Source of the DNA: an uncultured Eggerthellaceae bacterium
GTDB taxonomy: Bacteria > Actinomycetota > Coriobacteriia > Coriobacteriales > Eggerthellaceae
DNA length: 64,000 bases
Assembly: GCA_958452575.1 (NCBI GenBank)
Contig: CAUDUM010000005.1
Coordinates: forward strand, 124,001 to 188,000
Direction: 5' to 3'
Under the pieces are notes generated by a model. It saw nothing but the letters and a program-made list of their open reading frames with translations, was not told the DNA's origin and did not search any database. Position numbers and translations under genes: made by a program. Position 1 is the stretch's first letter. Each line of letters begins with the position of its first letter. This document shows positions 40,338 through 50,178 of this stretch, one piece after another.

Positions 40338-41820
40338 CGTCCACCGCAACAGCGCCCATGCGGTTGCGGGATATGCGGGGTTGGCGCTTGTCGCTTTGGG
40401 GGCGGCGCTGCTCGTGCCTCTTGCCGTCCTGCCGTTCTATCCGCACGAGACGGGGTTTGCCCCCAACTTCATCTTCCCCGGCGTGTGCGCGATGCTCATC
40501 GGCTACTTGATCTACTTTTTCGGCGCGCGCGATGCGGCGGCGCTGACGCTCTCCCGTGCGGAGGCGGCGGGCGTCACCGTGATCATCTGGGTTTCGGCCA
40601 TCATCGTCTTCGCCATTCCGCTGGTGCTCTCGGGCGTGCTGACGATCCCCCAGGCGATATTCGAGGCCACCAGCGGCCTCACCACGACGGGGTTGTCCGT
40701 GGTGGACGTGGCGGCATGCCCCAAGATCGTGCTCATGCACCGCGGCATGATGCACTACATGGGCGGCGTCGGTTTGATCCTGGTCCTCACCTGCATCGTC
40801 AGCGATTCGCATGGCCTTAAGATGTACAACGCCGAGGGCCACACCGAACGCCTGCTGTCCAGCACGGCGGGGTCCGCGCGCATGGTGCTCGTCCTTTACA
40901 CGGGGATCATCGCGATCGGCGCCGTCGCGTACGTCATCGCCGGGATGCCGGTCTTCGATGCCGTCAACATCTCGATCTCGGCGGTGTCGACGGGCGGATT
41001 CGCCGTCCGGCCCGACTCCCTGGCATCCTACGGCAGCTTTGCCATCGAGCTCATCACCATCATCTTGATGATGGCGGGTGCGACGAACTTCCTGCTGAAC
41101 TTCATGCTGCTGCAGGGGCGGTTCCGCGCGTTCGCGCGCCATGCCGAAACCGCCGCCTTCCTGGGGGTCATCATCGCCGCGACGGCGGTGATCGCGGCGC
41201 TGCTGTTCGAGAGCGGGATGGAGCCGACCGTTCCCGAAGCGCTGCGCGTGGGGTTGTTCCAAACCGTGTCGGTCATGACGTCGACGGGGTTGCAGACCAT
41301 CCCCGATTTCGGGCAGCTCATTCCCAGCATCCTGTATGTGCTGGTGTTCCTTATGATCGTCGGCGGCGAGGCGGGATCGACCTCCGGCGGCATCAAGGTG
41401 TATCGACTGGTCGTGTACTCAAAGGGCCTTCTGTGGGCTCTGCGCGATCATTTCGGCCATCGCAGGCGGGTGTACAGCAACAAGATCAACCGTTTCGGCA
41501 AGCGCATCGAATGCCGCCCCGAAGAGGTGTCGCATGTGCAGACGTTCGTCGGAGTGTACGTGGGGCTGCTCGTGATCTGCGGGTTCGTGTTCGCGCTGTT
41601 CGGCGCATCGGTGGGGGATGCCGTGTTCGAGGCGGCGTCGTGTCTGGGCAACACCGGCATCGGCGTGGGGTTCCTGCACGCCGAATCGTCCCCGGCGGTG
41701 CTGATCATCGCTTCTGCTGCTATGCTGTTCGGGCGTCTTGAGATATTCCCCCTCATCTTTGGGATGGGATGGATGCTCCAGGCTGTCAAAGAGGAGGTGC
41801 GCTATGCCGTTCACCATTGA
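40315..41820 (+). CDS. trkH: Potassium transporter TrkH/KtrB family
   Basis: The 501-residue membrane protein has the four-repeat TrkH plan with selectivity-loop signatures: SGLTTTGLS, SAVSTGGFAV, SVMTSTGLQT, and SCLGNTGIGVG; MHYMGGVGLI and GGEAGSTSGGIKVYR are family hallmarks. It imports K+ (or Na+). The ATG at 40315 lies inside the end of the RCK 2 gene, with only a weak GGGG upstream, so translation is probably coupled. Its end overlaps the sensor-kinase start by 17 bases. Confidence 0.94.
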   Translation: MTRTATPNVHRNSAHAVAGYAGLALVALGAALLVPLAVLPFYPHETGFAPNFIFPGVCAMLIGYLIYFFGARDAAALTLSRAEAAGVTVIIWVSAIIVFAIPLVLSGVLTIPQAIFEATSGLTTTGLSVVDVAACPKIVLMHRGMMHYMGGVGLILVLTCIVSDSHGLKMYNAEGHTERLLSSTAGSARMVLVLYTGIIAIGAVAYVIAGMPVFDAVNISISAVSTGGFAVRPDSLASYGSFAIELITIILMMAGATNFLLNFMLLQGRFRAFARHAETAAFLGVIIAATAVIAALLFESGMEPTVPEALRVGLFQTVSVMTSTGLQTIPDFGQLIPSILYVLVFLMIVGGEAGSTSGGIKVYRLVVYSKGLLWALRDHFGHRRRVYSNKINRFGKRIECRPEEVSHVQTFVGVYVGLLVICGFVFALFGASVGDAVFEAASCLGNTGIGVGFLHAESSPAVLIIASAAMLFGRLEIFPLIFGMGWMLQAVKEEVRYAVHH

Positions 41821-43540
41821 TGCGATGCGGGCCGCCGGATCGCCCGGGACCGCCGTTTCGGCGGCGCGCCGAGGTCCGCTCGCCCTGCGCAACCTCGGCA
41901 TCGTGGCGTTGCTGTTCGCCGCGGGGATCGCCATGTCGTTTGGCTTCTCCCTGGTGGGGCTCGAGCCCGAGGCAAGCTTTCTGCTGTTCATCGTGGGGAT
42001 CCTCATCGCCTCGCTCGAGACCGACTCGGGGCTGTGGGGGATCGTGCTGGGCGTCATGTACCTGCTGGTGTACGACCTGTTCTTCGCGCTGCCCCATCTC
42101 TCGCTTTTGATCTTCAACTGGACCGATGCGGTGACGCTGGTCATCTTCGCCGTGGTGGCGCTCATCACCGGCGCGCTCACCAACCGCATGAAGCAGCAGG
42201 TCGAGATCGCCGAGCGCAACGCGCTGGTGCTGCGTCGGCTCAACAAGATCAGCGCCGGTTTGATCGACAGCACCTCCGCCGAAGGCGCTTGCGCGTTCGC
42301 CTCCGACGCGCTCTGCCGTGTTCTGGGACGCGAGGTGTCGATCTCGCTCGGCAGGCCCGATGGCGACGGAGCGTCGCTCGAATGCTTTGAGCAGGGATAC
42401 CAGACCGGCGCGGGTGCCGGCGGTCCCGCCGACTGCACGACCCTCTATGTGCCCCTTGCCGCAAAAGCCCATGTGTATGGCGTGGTGACCATCGACTGCA
42501 GCGAAGGCGGCCTTGACAAGGCGGGTCGCTCGTTTCTGGACTCGGCCATCAAGCAGACCGTCATCGCGGTCGAGCGCAACAATCTGGAGGAGCATGCGCG
42601 CGCCGACGAGCTCAAGATCGAGCGGGAGCGCTTCAAGACCACGTTGCTGCGCAGCGTATCCCATGATCTGCGCACGCCGCTTGCGAGCATCCAGGGCAAC
42701 GCCGAGTTCCTAAAGGACAATTGCGGTCAGGTGGGCGATGCCGAGCGCGAGGCACTGCTGTCATCGATGGCGTCCGACGCGCGGTGGCTCGCCGAGATGA
42801 TCGACAATCTTTTGGGCATGACGCGCGTGCAGGACGAGGACGTCCCCCTCGACTTTCAGCCGGAGGTCGTCGACGACATCATCGGCGACGCGGTGATGCA
42901 CGAGATGCCCTACCGCGAAGGGCACGAGATCACGGTGAAGCCGCCCGACGATGTGGTGCTAGTCCCCATGGACGGCAAGCTCATCAGGCAGGTGCTCATC
43001 AACCTCATCGACAACGCCATCAAGCACTCCGCCCCTCAGGCGCGCATCGTCGTTTCGTCAGAGGTCCGCGACGGCAAGGCGGTGTTCAGGGTCGCCGACA
43101 GCGATGGAGGCATAGCGCCCGACATGTTGGGCAAGGTGTTCTCGCGATTCGTTTCGGAAGGCGCGGGGTCCGGCAGGAAAAGCGGCATCGGCCTGGGGTT
43201 GAGCATCTGCCAGGCGATCGTCGAGGCGCATGGGGGAGGCATCGGCGCTCGCAACAACGACGAGGGCGGCGCCACCTTCGAGTTCTGGCTTCCCCTGGAG
43301 CGCCCGGCTGACGAGGCGGCAGCGGACGCGGGGCTTGCGGCGGAGTCGGAATCGCCGACGGGCACGGAACTGGCGGAGGAATCGGAATCGCCGACGGGCA
43401 CGGAGCTGGCGGAGGAATCGGAATCGCTGACGGGCGCGAGGCTGGCGGTGGAGCCGGAGCTTGGGCGGCTGCAGCCGCAGGACCCGCAGCGGCCCGATTC
43501 GGAGCCGACAGCGGGAGAGGGGGCGCAAGATGGCCGATGA
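41804..43540 (+). CDS. KdpD-like sensor histidine kinase lacking the N-terminal KdpD/USP part
   Basis: The 578-residue protein has a four-helix DUF4118-type membrane domain (residues ~28-125), a GAF-like domain to ~265, then the kinase: H-box VSHDLRTPLAS with His287, N-box LIDNAIKHS, and G-boxes VFSRFV and GIGLGLSICQAIVEAHGGG. E. coli KdpD is ~890 residues because of a ~370-residue N-terminal part with a Walker motif; that part is absent here. The C-terminal ~75 residues carry three 12-residue repeats. GAGGAGG precedes the ATG. Stop overlaps the response-regulator start by 11 bases. It should sense K+ limitation or salt stress. Confidence 0.9.
   Translation: MPFTIDAMRAAGSPGTAVSAARRGPLALRNLGIVALLFAAGIAMSFGFSLVGLEPEASFLLFIVGILIASLETDSGLWGIVLGVMYLLVYDLFFALPHLSLLIFNWTDAVTLVIFAVVALITGALTNRMKQQVEIAERNALVLRRLNKISAGLIDSTSAEGACAFASDALCRVLGREVSISLGRPDGDGASLECFEQGYQTGAGAGGPADCTTLYVPLAAKAHVYGVVTIDCSEGGLDKAGRSFLDSAIKQTVIAVERNNLEEHARADELKIERERFKTTLLRSVSHDLRTPLASIQGNAEFLKDNCGQVGDAEREALLSSMASDARWLAEMIDNLLGMTRVQDEDVPLDFQPEVVDDIIGDAVMHEMPYREGHEITVKPPDDVVLVPMDGKLIRQVLINLIDNAIKHSAPQARIVVSSEVRDGKAVFRVADSDGGIAPDMLGKVFSRFVSEGAGSGRKSGIGLGLSICQAIVEAHGGGIGARNNDEGGATFEFWLPLERPADEAAADAGLAAESESPTGTELAEESESPTGTELAEESESLTGARLAVEPELGRLQPQDPQRPDSEPTAGEGAQDGR
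43343..43450 (+). repeat. Three in-frame 36-bp tandem repeats in the kinase tail
   Basis: Units 43343-43378, 43379-43414 and 43415-43450 encode ESESPTGTELAE-type segments; the first two differ at three bases, the third is more diverged. They lie after the ATPase domain. Confidence 0.88.
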
Positions 43541-44222
43541 GATCCTGGTCGTTGAGGATGACGACAGCATCCGCCGCCTTCTGCGCATCTCGCTCAAAAC
43601 CGAGGGATATCGCGTGAGCGAGGCCAAGTCCGCGACGGTCGCCCTGTCGCTGTTCGAGGCGAACGCGCCCGTGCTGGTCCTGCTCGACCTGGGGCTTCCC
43701 GACCGTGACGGGATGGAGGTGCTGGCCGGCATCCGCTCGCGCGGGACGACCCCGGTGATCGTGGTGACCGCGCGATCCCAGGACGATCAGAAAGTGGCCG
43801 CGCTTGACGCGGGGGCGGACGACTATGTGGTGAAGCCCTTCAGCATGGCGGAGCTCTTCGCGCGCATCCGCGTGGCGCTGCGTCACAGGGCGGATTCCCG
43901 CCGGCAGGACGACGAGCCCCGCCTCTATTCGGTCGACGGGCTGGAGATCGACGACGAGACGCGGACGGTGCGGCTCGACGGCGCTGCGGTGCACCTCACA
44001 CCCTACGAGTACGGGATGCTCGTGGTGATGGTGCGAAACCGCGGCAAGGCGCTCACGCACCGTTTCATCCAACGGGAGGTGTGGGGCCACGACGCCTCCG
44101 ACGGCTACCGGACGCTTCGCGTGATCATGGCGTCGCTGCGTCGCAAGCTGGGCGACAAGCCTGCCGCGCCGCGCTTCATCGCGACCGAGGTGGGCGTCGG
44201 CTACCGGTTCATCGGGGAGTAG
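43530..44222 (+). CDS. KdpE-like response regulator
   Basis: The 230-residue protein has an OmpR-type plan: receiver domain with Asp53 in LLDLGLPDRDG and Lys in VVKPFS, then a winged helix with EYGMLVVMVRNRGKALTH and TLRVIMASLRRKLG...EVGVGYRFIGE. These match KdpE closely. The kinase is encoded just upstream. There are no kdpFABC genes in the window; the likely target is the trk operon itself or unlinked genes. Confidence 0.92.
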   Translation: MADEILVVEDDDSIRRLLRISLKTEGYRVSEAKSATVALSLFEANAPVLVLLDLGLPDRDGMEVLAGIRSRGTTPVIVVTARSQDDQKVAALDAGADDYVVKPFSMAELFARIRVALRHRADSRRQDDEPRLYSVDGLEIDDETRTVRLDGAAVHLTPYEYGMLVVMVRNRGKALTHRFIQREVWGHDASDGYRTLRVIMASLRRKLGDKPAAPRFIATEVGVGYRFIGE

Positions 44223-44290
44223 CCGCCAGGGCGGTGCACCTCCGCCAGGGTGCCGGCTCCGTCCGTTCGGCGCATCGCTCGGAAAACAAA

Positions 44291-44353
44291 GCGGTCCTCG
44301 ACCGAAATGCGGAATTCCGGACCCGGTTATTCCGCACCTCGGTCGAGGACCGC
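44291..44353. terminator. Long hairpin, bidirectional terminator candidate
   Basis: A 15-bp perfect stem (44291-44305 with 44339-44353), two mismatches, then 8 more pairs (44308-44315 with 44329-44336). It lies between convergent genes and shares CGACCGAAATGCG with the hairpin at 21192. No clear T-run on the plus side. Confidence 0.65.
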
Positions 44354-44381
44354 CCCGTGTGCCGCTTGAGAGGCGCCCCGC

Positions 44382-45983
44382 CTAACCAGCCTCCACGCTC
44401 GTCACGTCCACGCCGCCGGCGTCGGCGACCGCCAGGAAGTCGGGCACCACAACGTTGATGCAGTACAGTGAGAACACGATCGCAAAGAACACGATCACCA
44501 CGATGAACACCACGTTGGCCACGTTGTTGGGCAGCTTGCCCATGAGCTTTTCCAGGCCGGGGTAGATGATCCAGGTCATGAGCGTGGCCACGGCGCCGAA
44601 TGCCAGCGAGTTCTGCAGGCAGATCTGGCCCATGAAGTTGCAGAACATGTTGCTGTAGTCCCACAGCGGATACACGCCGTCGACCGGCTGGTTCTGCAGC
44701 AGGCCCAACGCCAGCTCGATCGCCGAACACACCAGCGTGTTCACGATGAAGCTCGCCACGACCGGACCCCAGCCGTTGTGGATCTTGCGCTGCAGCACGT
44801 TCTTGATGGGGTAGAGGATCAGCGCGCATGCCACGGTGCCGAAGCCGTAGACGGGGAAGGGATAGAGCCAGTCGCTCCAGATCTGCGAGTTGGGGTCGTA
44901 GATGCCAGGCACGATGCCGTATTTGATGAGCAGGCAAAACGCCGCTTCCATCCAATGCCCCACGATGCTGAACAGGCAAAAGTAGATGATGATGCTGCGC
45001 CAGAACGCCCACGTGCGCGGGTTGTAGAACGATTTTTTGGCATCATCGAGGCGCTGTTCGACGCGCTCGACGGAGAACGGCTGGGTGAGCACCGCCTGCA
45101 CGCGGCGGGAGGTGGAGAAGTAGATCAGCACGATGATGTCGCCCATGCACAAGAACAGCTGCGCGCTGGGGTCGAACACGCCGGTGACGAGGTGATAGCC
45201 GGTGCCGACCACGATGTTGAACGTGGACAGTCCCATGGCCACCCAGCGCGTGGAGCGGTAGCGCTGCCACAGGAACCAGAACAGCACGCCGTCGGCGATC
45301 ACGTTGAACAGGTTGAGAAATTCGTTGAAGTCGAGCTCGTAGTTGCCCTTGATGAGCGTGGTGAGGTAAAGCACCGAAAAGACGATGTTGAGGACGAAGA
45401 ACACCTGCAGCACGCGCATGAAGCCGAGCTTGCGGGGATTGAAGCCGTCTGCGTACTCGTCGCCGTCGGGGCCGAGCGGCGCGCCTTCCGCCACGTCCTC
45501 GCGGCCGAGGCGGATGCTGTAGGCCAGGTAGACGCCGAGCGCGGGGAAGATGAACGACAGGATGCCGACCGTGATCGTGGTCGCGTCGAGTCCCGTCGTC
45601 GACGCCAGGGCGAACAGGTCGGATGCGGCGAGCAGCAGACCCAAGGTCGCGACCACCATGAACGGCACGATCTTGCGCGGGTTCTTGGCGCCGCGTCTGC
45701 CCAGAATGCCGATGACGATGTAGACGATGCCGATGAAGACGAACAGGGCTCCGAGCATGCCGAGCAACACCGCCGCGGTGGCGAACTGCGATCCGTCGAA
45801 GCCCGCGTCAAGGCCGTCGGTGGTGGTCAGTTGGAAGTTGAGCTCGAGCGTCGTCCCCGACGGGATCTGCGACATGAGGTCGGCGGACAGTCCGATCAAG
45901 ACGCACGCGAACGCGAACACCACGATGCCGAAGGCTATGGTGATCCACGAGAGGATCGAAAGCGCTTTTCTCCGAGGCGACAT
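44382..45983 (-). CDS. Multi-domain membrane protein with CmpB-like (type IV ABC-transporter) C-terminus
   Basis: The 533-residue protein has about twelve hydrophobic helices in three blocks. The first (~1-165) resembles the small proteins at 28726 and 29286 (GILGRRGAKNPRKIVPF). The middle block (~190-300) has four helices. The last (~325-515) fits the 'putative ABC-transporter type IV' (CmpB/PF06541) family: SIVGHWMEAAF, and LWDYSNMFCNFMGQICLQ. This family's function is not established. AAAGGAACC precedes the ATG. It is transcribed alone, away from the LCP gene. Confidence 0.82.
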   Translation of the reverse strand: MSPRRKALSILSWITIAFGIVVFAFACVLIGLSADLMSQIPSGTTLELNFQLTTTDGLDAGFDGSQFATAAVLLGMLGALFVFIGIVYIVIGILGRRGAKNPRKIVPFMVVATLGLLLAASDLFALASTTGLDATTITVGILSFIFPALGVYLAYSIRLGREDVAEGAPLGPDGDEYADGFNPRKLGFMRVLQVFFVLNIVFSVLYLTTLIKGNYELDFNEFLNLFNVIADGVLFWFLWQRYRSTRWVAMGLSTFNIVVGTGYHLVTGVFDPSAQLFLCMGDIIVLIYFSTSRRVQAVLTQPFSVERVEQRLDDAKKSFYNPRTWAFWRSIIIYFCLFSIVGHWMEAAFCLLIKYGIVPGIYDPNSQIWSDWLYPFPVYGFGTVACALILYPIKNVLQRKIHNGWGPVVASFIVNTLVCSAIELALGLLQNQPVDGVYPLWDYSNMFCNFMGQICLQNSLAFGAVATLMTWIIYPGLEKLMGKLPNNVANVVFIVVIVFFAIVFSLYCINVVVPDFLAVADAGGVDVTSVEAG

Positions 45984-46158
45984 AAGGTTCCTTTCAGGAT
46001 TGTATGTGTCCCCACATTTTGCCGCATGATCTGCGCGAGGGCAATCGTCCCTTTCTGGGATCGGGCGCGCTTCGTCAGGTTGGGAAGCGCGTGACCCCGT
46101 GCGAGGGTTAACGATGATTTGCCGCTCCCGGAAGATACCCTCCCTTTGCCGTCCGTTC

Positions 46159-46167
46159 TGCTATGCT
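46159..46167 (+). promoter_or_regulatory. Extended -10 promoter element of the LCP gene
   Basis: TGCTATGCT, 36 bases before the LCP ATG. The remaining part of the 219-base divergent gap shows no other clear signal. Confidence 0.5.
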
Positions 46168-46202
46168 CGCCATCGTAGGATCGATGCGAGAGGGGCGGCG
46201 GC

Positions 46203-47258
46203 ATGTCGACGAAAACCGAATCCAGCAGTTCGAAAGGGCGTTCCAAGCTGCCCTTCATCATCGTCGGCGTCGCCGCGGTGATCATCGCGGCGATCGCTTT
46301 GGCGGCGTTCGTCTTGGGCAACCAGGGCGGAGCAGGCGAATCCGGCAGCCAATCGCAGCAGATACAGCAGATGGCGCAGGACGCGGCGGCTCCCGAAGAG
46401 CCTGCGCGCGCTTCCGGCGTGGAGCACATCCTCCTGATCGGCGACGATAAATGGGTCGACGACATCCCGGGGCGCTCCGATCTGATCGTGCTCTTGCGCG
46501 TCGATTTCGACGAGGGTGTCCTCACGCAGGTTTCCATCCCGCGCGACACCGCGCATGATCAGGGGGACGGATCGCTTGTAAAGCTCAACAGCGTCTACGA
46601 GTCGAGCGGCCCCGAGGCGCTCTGCGCAGCGGTGTCCCAGCTCACGGGGGTCGAGGTCGATCGGTACGCCGCGGTGGGCTTCGACGGGTTCCAGTCCATC
46701 GTGTCCTACTTCGGCGGAATCGAGGTGGACGTGCCCTATAGCGTCACGTACAGCTTCTACACCCACGATTATCCGGATGAGACGTTCCAGGCGGGCGAGC
46801 AGGTGCTCGATGCCTGGCGGGCGATGGCCTTGTCGCGCTCGCGGACGGGATACAGCCAGTACGGATTGAACGAGGACATGATGCGCCAGGTGGTGGACAG
46901 GCAGATGCTCACCACGCTCACGGGCTACGTGCTGACCGAGGCGGACGATCCGGCGGCGACAGCGGAGCAGCTGCTTGCGTTCGTGTCGACGAACATCCCT
47001 TCCGAGACGGTCGTTCTGTGGGTCGAGACCCTCGCGTCGCTCGACGAGCTCACCGTCTACGGGACCAGCGGTCCGGTCAACGGCGGCATCGACGCCGCGT
47101 CGGGTCTGTGGCTGACGCCGCAGTATCCGGAAAAGTGGGCGGCGCTCATGGATGCCGTCGAGGCGGGGGAGGACCCGTCGACGGTGGACGTGCAGCTCGA
47201 CTCGACCGCGCAATCCGACCACGCCCCGATCGACACGGCCACGGTGCTTGCGCGCTAG
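46203..47258 (+). CDS. LytR-CpsA-Psr (LCP) family wall-polymer ligase
   Basis: The 351-residue protein has a short cytoplasmic N-terminus, one membrane helix (LPFIIVGVAAVIIAAIALAAF) and an outer LCP domain: ILLIGDDK, GRSDLIVLLRVD, VSIPRDT, KLNSVYESSGPEALC, and FGGIEVDVP, with a later Arg-rich segment ALSRSRTGYSQYG. LCP enzymes transfer teichoic-acid-like polymers or capsule from lipid carrier to peptidoglycan (or to proteins in some actinobacteria). GAGGGGCGG precedes the ATG. It is followed by pyrG. Confidence 0.92.
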   Translation: MSTKTESSSSKGRSKLPFIIVGVAAVIIAAIALAAFVLGNQGGAGESGSQSQQIQQMAQDAAAPEEPARASGVEHILLIGDDKWVDDIPGRSDLIVLLRVDFDEGVLTQVSIPRDTAHDQGDGSLVKLNSVYESSGPEALCAAVSQLTGVEVDRYAAVGFDGFQSIVSYFGGIEVDVPYSVTYSFYTHDYPDETFQAGEQVLDAWRAMALSRSRTGYSQYGLNEDMMRQVVDRQMLTTLTGYVLTEADDPAATAEQLLAFVSTNIPSETVVLWVETLASLDELTVYGTSGPVNGGIDAASGLWLTPQYPEKWAALMDAVEAGEDPSTVDVQLDSTAQSDHAPIDTATVLAR

Positions 47259-47392
47259 CCCCGCGCTTTGTTTCGAGGCGATGGCGTTCCTGTTTCCGGA
47301 GCGTGAAATCGCCGCAGGGGCGCGACGGCTCCCGCGTCCGCCATCCTAGAATGGAGTCCCGTGAAGATATCCTGCACGGGAAAGGGGCCGTC

Positions 47393-48994
47393 ATGGCAAA
47401 GCACATCTTCGTTACCGGAGGCGTGGTCTCGTCTTTGGGCAAGGGGATCACCGCCGCATCGTTGGGGCATCTGCTCAAAGCCCGCGGCGTCAAGGTGACC
47501 ATGCAGAAGATGGATCCCTACCTCAATGTGGATCCCGGCACGATGAGCCCGTTCCAGCATGGTGAGGTATTCGTCACCGAAGACGGGCACGAGGGCGATC
47601 TCGACCTGGGCCATTACGAGCGTTTCATCGATGAGAACCTCAGCCGCGAGAGCAACTTCACCCAAGGCTCGATCTACCAAACCCTCATCTCGCGCGAGCG
47701 TCGCGGCGATTTCCTCGGCGGCACGGTGCAGGTGATCCCGCACGTGACCGAGGCGATCAAGGAGCGCATCCGCCGCGCGGCGGACCAATCCGGAGCCGAT
47801 GTGGTCATCTCCGAGATCGGCGGCACTGTCGGCGACATTGAATCCCAGCCGTTCATCGAGGCGGCGCGTCAGTTCAAAAAGGAAAGGCCGGCGGGGGATG
47901 TGCTGTTCGTCCATGTGACGCTGGTGCCCTACATCGCCGCCGCCCACGAGGTCAAGACCAAGCCCACCCAGCACTCGGTCAAGGAGCTGCGCTCGTGGGG
48001 CGTCCAGCCCGACTTCATCGTGTGCCGCAGCGACCACGAGATCTCGGCGTCCGTGCGCGAGAAGATCGCGCTGTTCTGCGACGTGGCGTCCGAGGACGTG
48101 CTCGCTTGCGTCGATGCGCCCTCCATCTACGAGGTGCCGCTGAGCCTGCACGCGCAGGGTTTCGACGAAAAGGTGCTTGCCAAGCTGGGGCTTCCGTGCG
48201 GCGGGATCGACCTTTCGCCGCTGCGCTCGTTCCTGCGGGCGGCGGGGGAGTGCGAAGGGTCGGTCGACATCGCCGTCGTGGGCAAGTACGTGAGCCTTCC
48301 CGATGCGTACCTGTCGGTCATCGAGGCGCTCGGCCATGCCGGCGTGGCAAGCGGGTGCCATGTCGAAGTGCATCTGGTCGACGGCGAGGGGCTCTCCGAC
48401 GCCAACGCGGCCGAGGTGCTGGGCGCCATGGACGGCATTCTCGTGCCGGGCGGATTCGGCCAGCGCGCCTTCGAGGGCAAGATCGCCGCCGCGCGCTACG
48501 CCCGCGAGAACGACGTGCCGTATCTGGGCATCTGCCTGGGGCTGCAGGCGGCGGTGTGCGAGTTCGCGCGCCATGTGGCGGGCTTGGAAGACGCCACGTC
48601 CGCCGAGTTCGATCCGCAGGCGGCCCATCCCGTGATCGACCTCATGCCCGAGCAGGCGGATGTGGAGGATAAGGGCGGCACGATGCGCCTGGGGGCCTAC
48701 CCGTGCGCCGTCGAGCCGGGGACCCATGCGGCGCAAGCCTATGGCGCCGAGATCGTCTACGAGCGCCATCGCCACCGCTACGAGGTCAACAACGCCTATC
48801 GCACCGTGCTCCAGGGCGCAGGCCTGGTCATCTCGGGTTCTTCGCCCGACGGACGGCTGGTGGAGATGGTGGAGCTGCCGGACCATCCGTGGTTTGTCGC
48901 CAGCCAGGGGCATCCGGAATTCAAAAGCCGTCCCACGCGGCCCCACCCGCTGTTCAAGGCGTTCGTGGATGCGGCGATCGCCTGCAAGGGGTAA
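47393..48994 (+). CDS. pyrG: CTP synthase
   Basis: The 533-residue enzyme makes CTP from UTP, glutamine and ATP. N-terminal MAKHIFVTGGVVSSLGKGIT and KMDPYLNVDPGTMSPFQHGE are typical of the synthase domain. The glutaminase half has Cys381 in LGICLGLQ and the His/Glu of QGHPEF. AAAGGGG precedes the ATG at 47393. xerD and the dcw cluster follow. Confidence 0.97.
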   Translation: MAKHIFVTGGVVSSLGKGITAASLGHLLKARGVKVTMQKMDPYLNVDPGTMSPFQHGEVFVTEDGHEGDLDLGHYERFIDENLSRESNFTQGSIYQTLISRERRGDFLGGTVQVIPHVTEAIKERIRRAADQSGADVVISEIGGTVGDIESQPFIEAARQFKKERPAGDVLFVHVTLVPYIAAAHEVKTKPTQHSVKELRSWGVQPDFIVCRSDHEISASVREKIALFCDVASEDVLACVDAPSIYEVPLSLHAQGFDEKVLAKLGLPCGGIDLSPLRSFLRAAGECEGSVDIAVVGKYVSLPDAYLSVIEALGHAGVASGCHVEVHLVDGEGLSDANAAEVLGAMDGILVPGGFGQRAFEGKIAAARYARENDVPYLGICLGLQAAVCEFARHVAGLEDATSAEFDPQAAHPVIDLMPEQADVEDKGGTMRLGAYPCAVEPGTHAAQAYGAEIVYERHRHRYEVNNAYRTVLQGAGLVISGSSPDGRLVEMVELPDHPWFVASQGHPEFKSRPTRPHPLFKAFVDAAIACKG

Positions 48995-49032
48995 ACTGCC
49001 TCCCGTAACCGTTGATTGGAGGGGAGGCGCCG

Positions 49033-49926
<894 letters not shown>

Positions 49927-49941
49927 ATTGTTCAAAAAATC

Positions 49942-50014
49942 TCCCATATTGACCCACATCGTTTCCCACACCCATATATTGTGGCTGTTCGCATGAATGA
50001 ACCTATATATGGGA
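49942..50014 (-). promoter_or_regulatory. Upstream cluster of TGGG-type boxes (possible distal MraZ sites)
   Basis: Minus-strand TGGG cores occur at 49943, 49953, 49965 and 49971 (plus-strand CCCA), the first two 10 bases apart, and a plus-strand TGGGA at 50010. This may be an additional MraZ site or chance; there are also A/T-rich -10-like sequences here (49975, 50004). Confidence 0.3.
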
Positions 50015-50093
50015 TGCGGATGGTGCAGCGGCGGGCGATCCAGCTTTGACGCCCCTATGAATCCAGGCATTTTCCCACGTGAATCCTCAACCG

Positions 50094-50136
50094 GTGGGGG
50101 AATCTCCTTGCCTAGTGGGATGAAGTGGGATAGAAT
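50094..50136 (+). promoter_or_regulatory. dcw promoter with MraZ-type boxes in the spacer
   Basis: TTGCCT (50108-50113), a 17-base spacer and TAGAAT (50131-50136) form a good promoter 43 bases before mraZ. The spacer holds two direct repeats GTGGGA (50115-50120 and 50125-50130), 10 bases apart with a 5-base gap between TGGGA cores, as in the E. coli MraZ operator; GTGGGG lies at 50094-50099. Binding would block RNA polymerase, giving MraZ autorepression. Confidence 0.7.
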
Positions 50137-50178
50137 TCCAGGCATCGGGAAAGCCATGCGCTACGACGGAAGGAAGAA

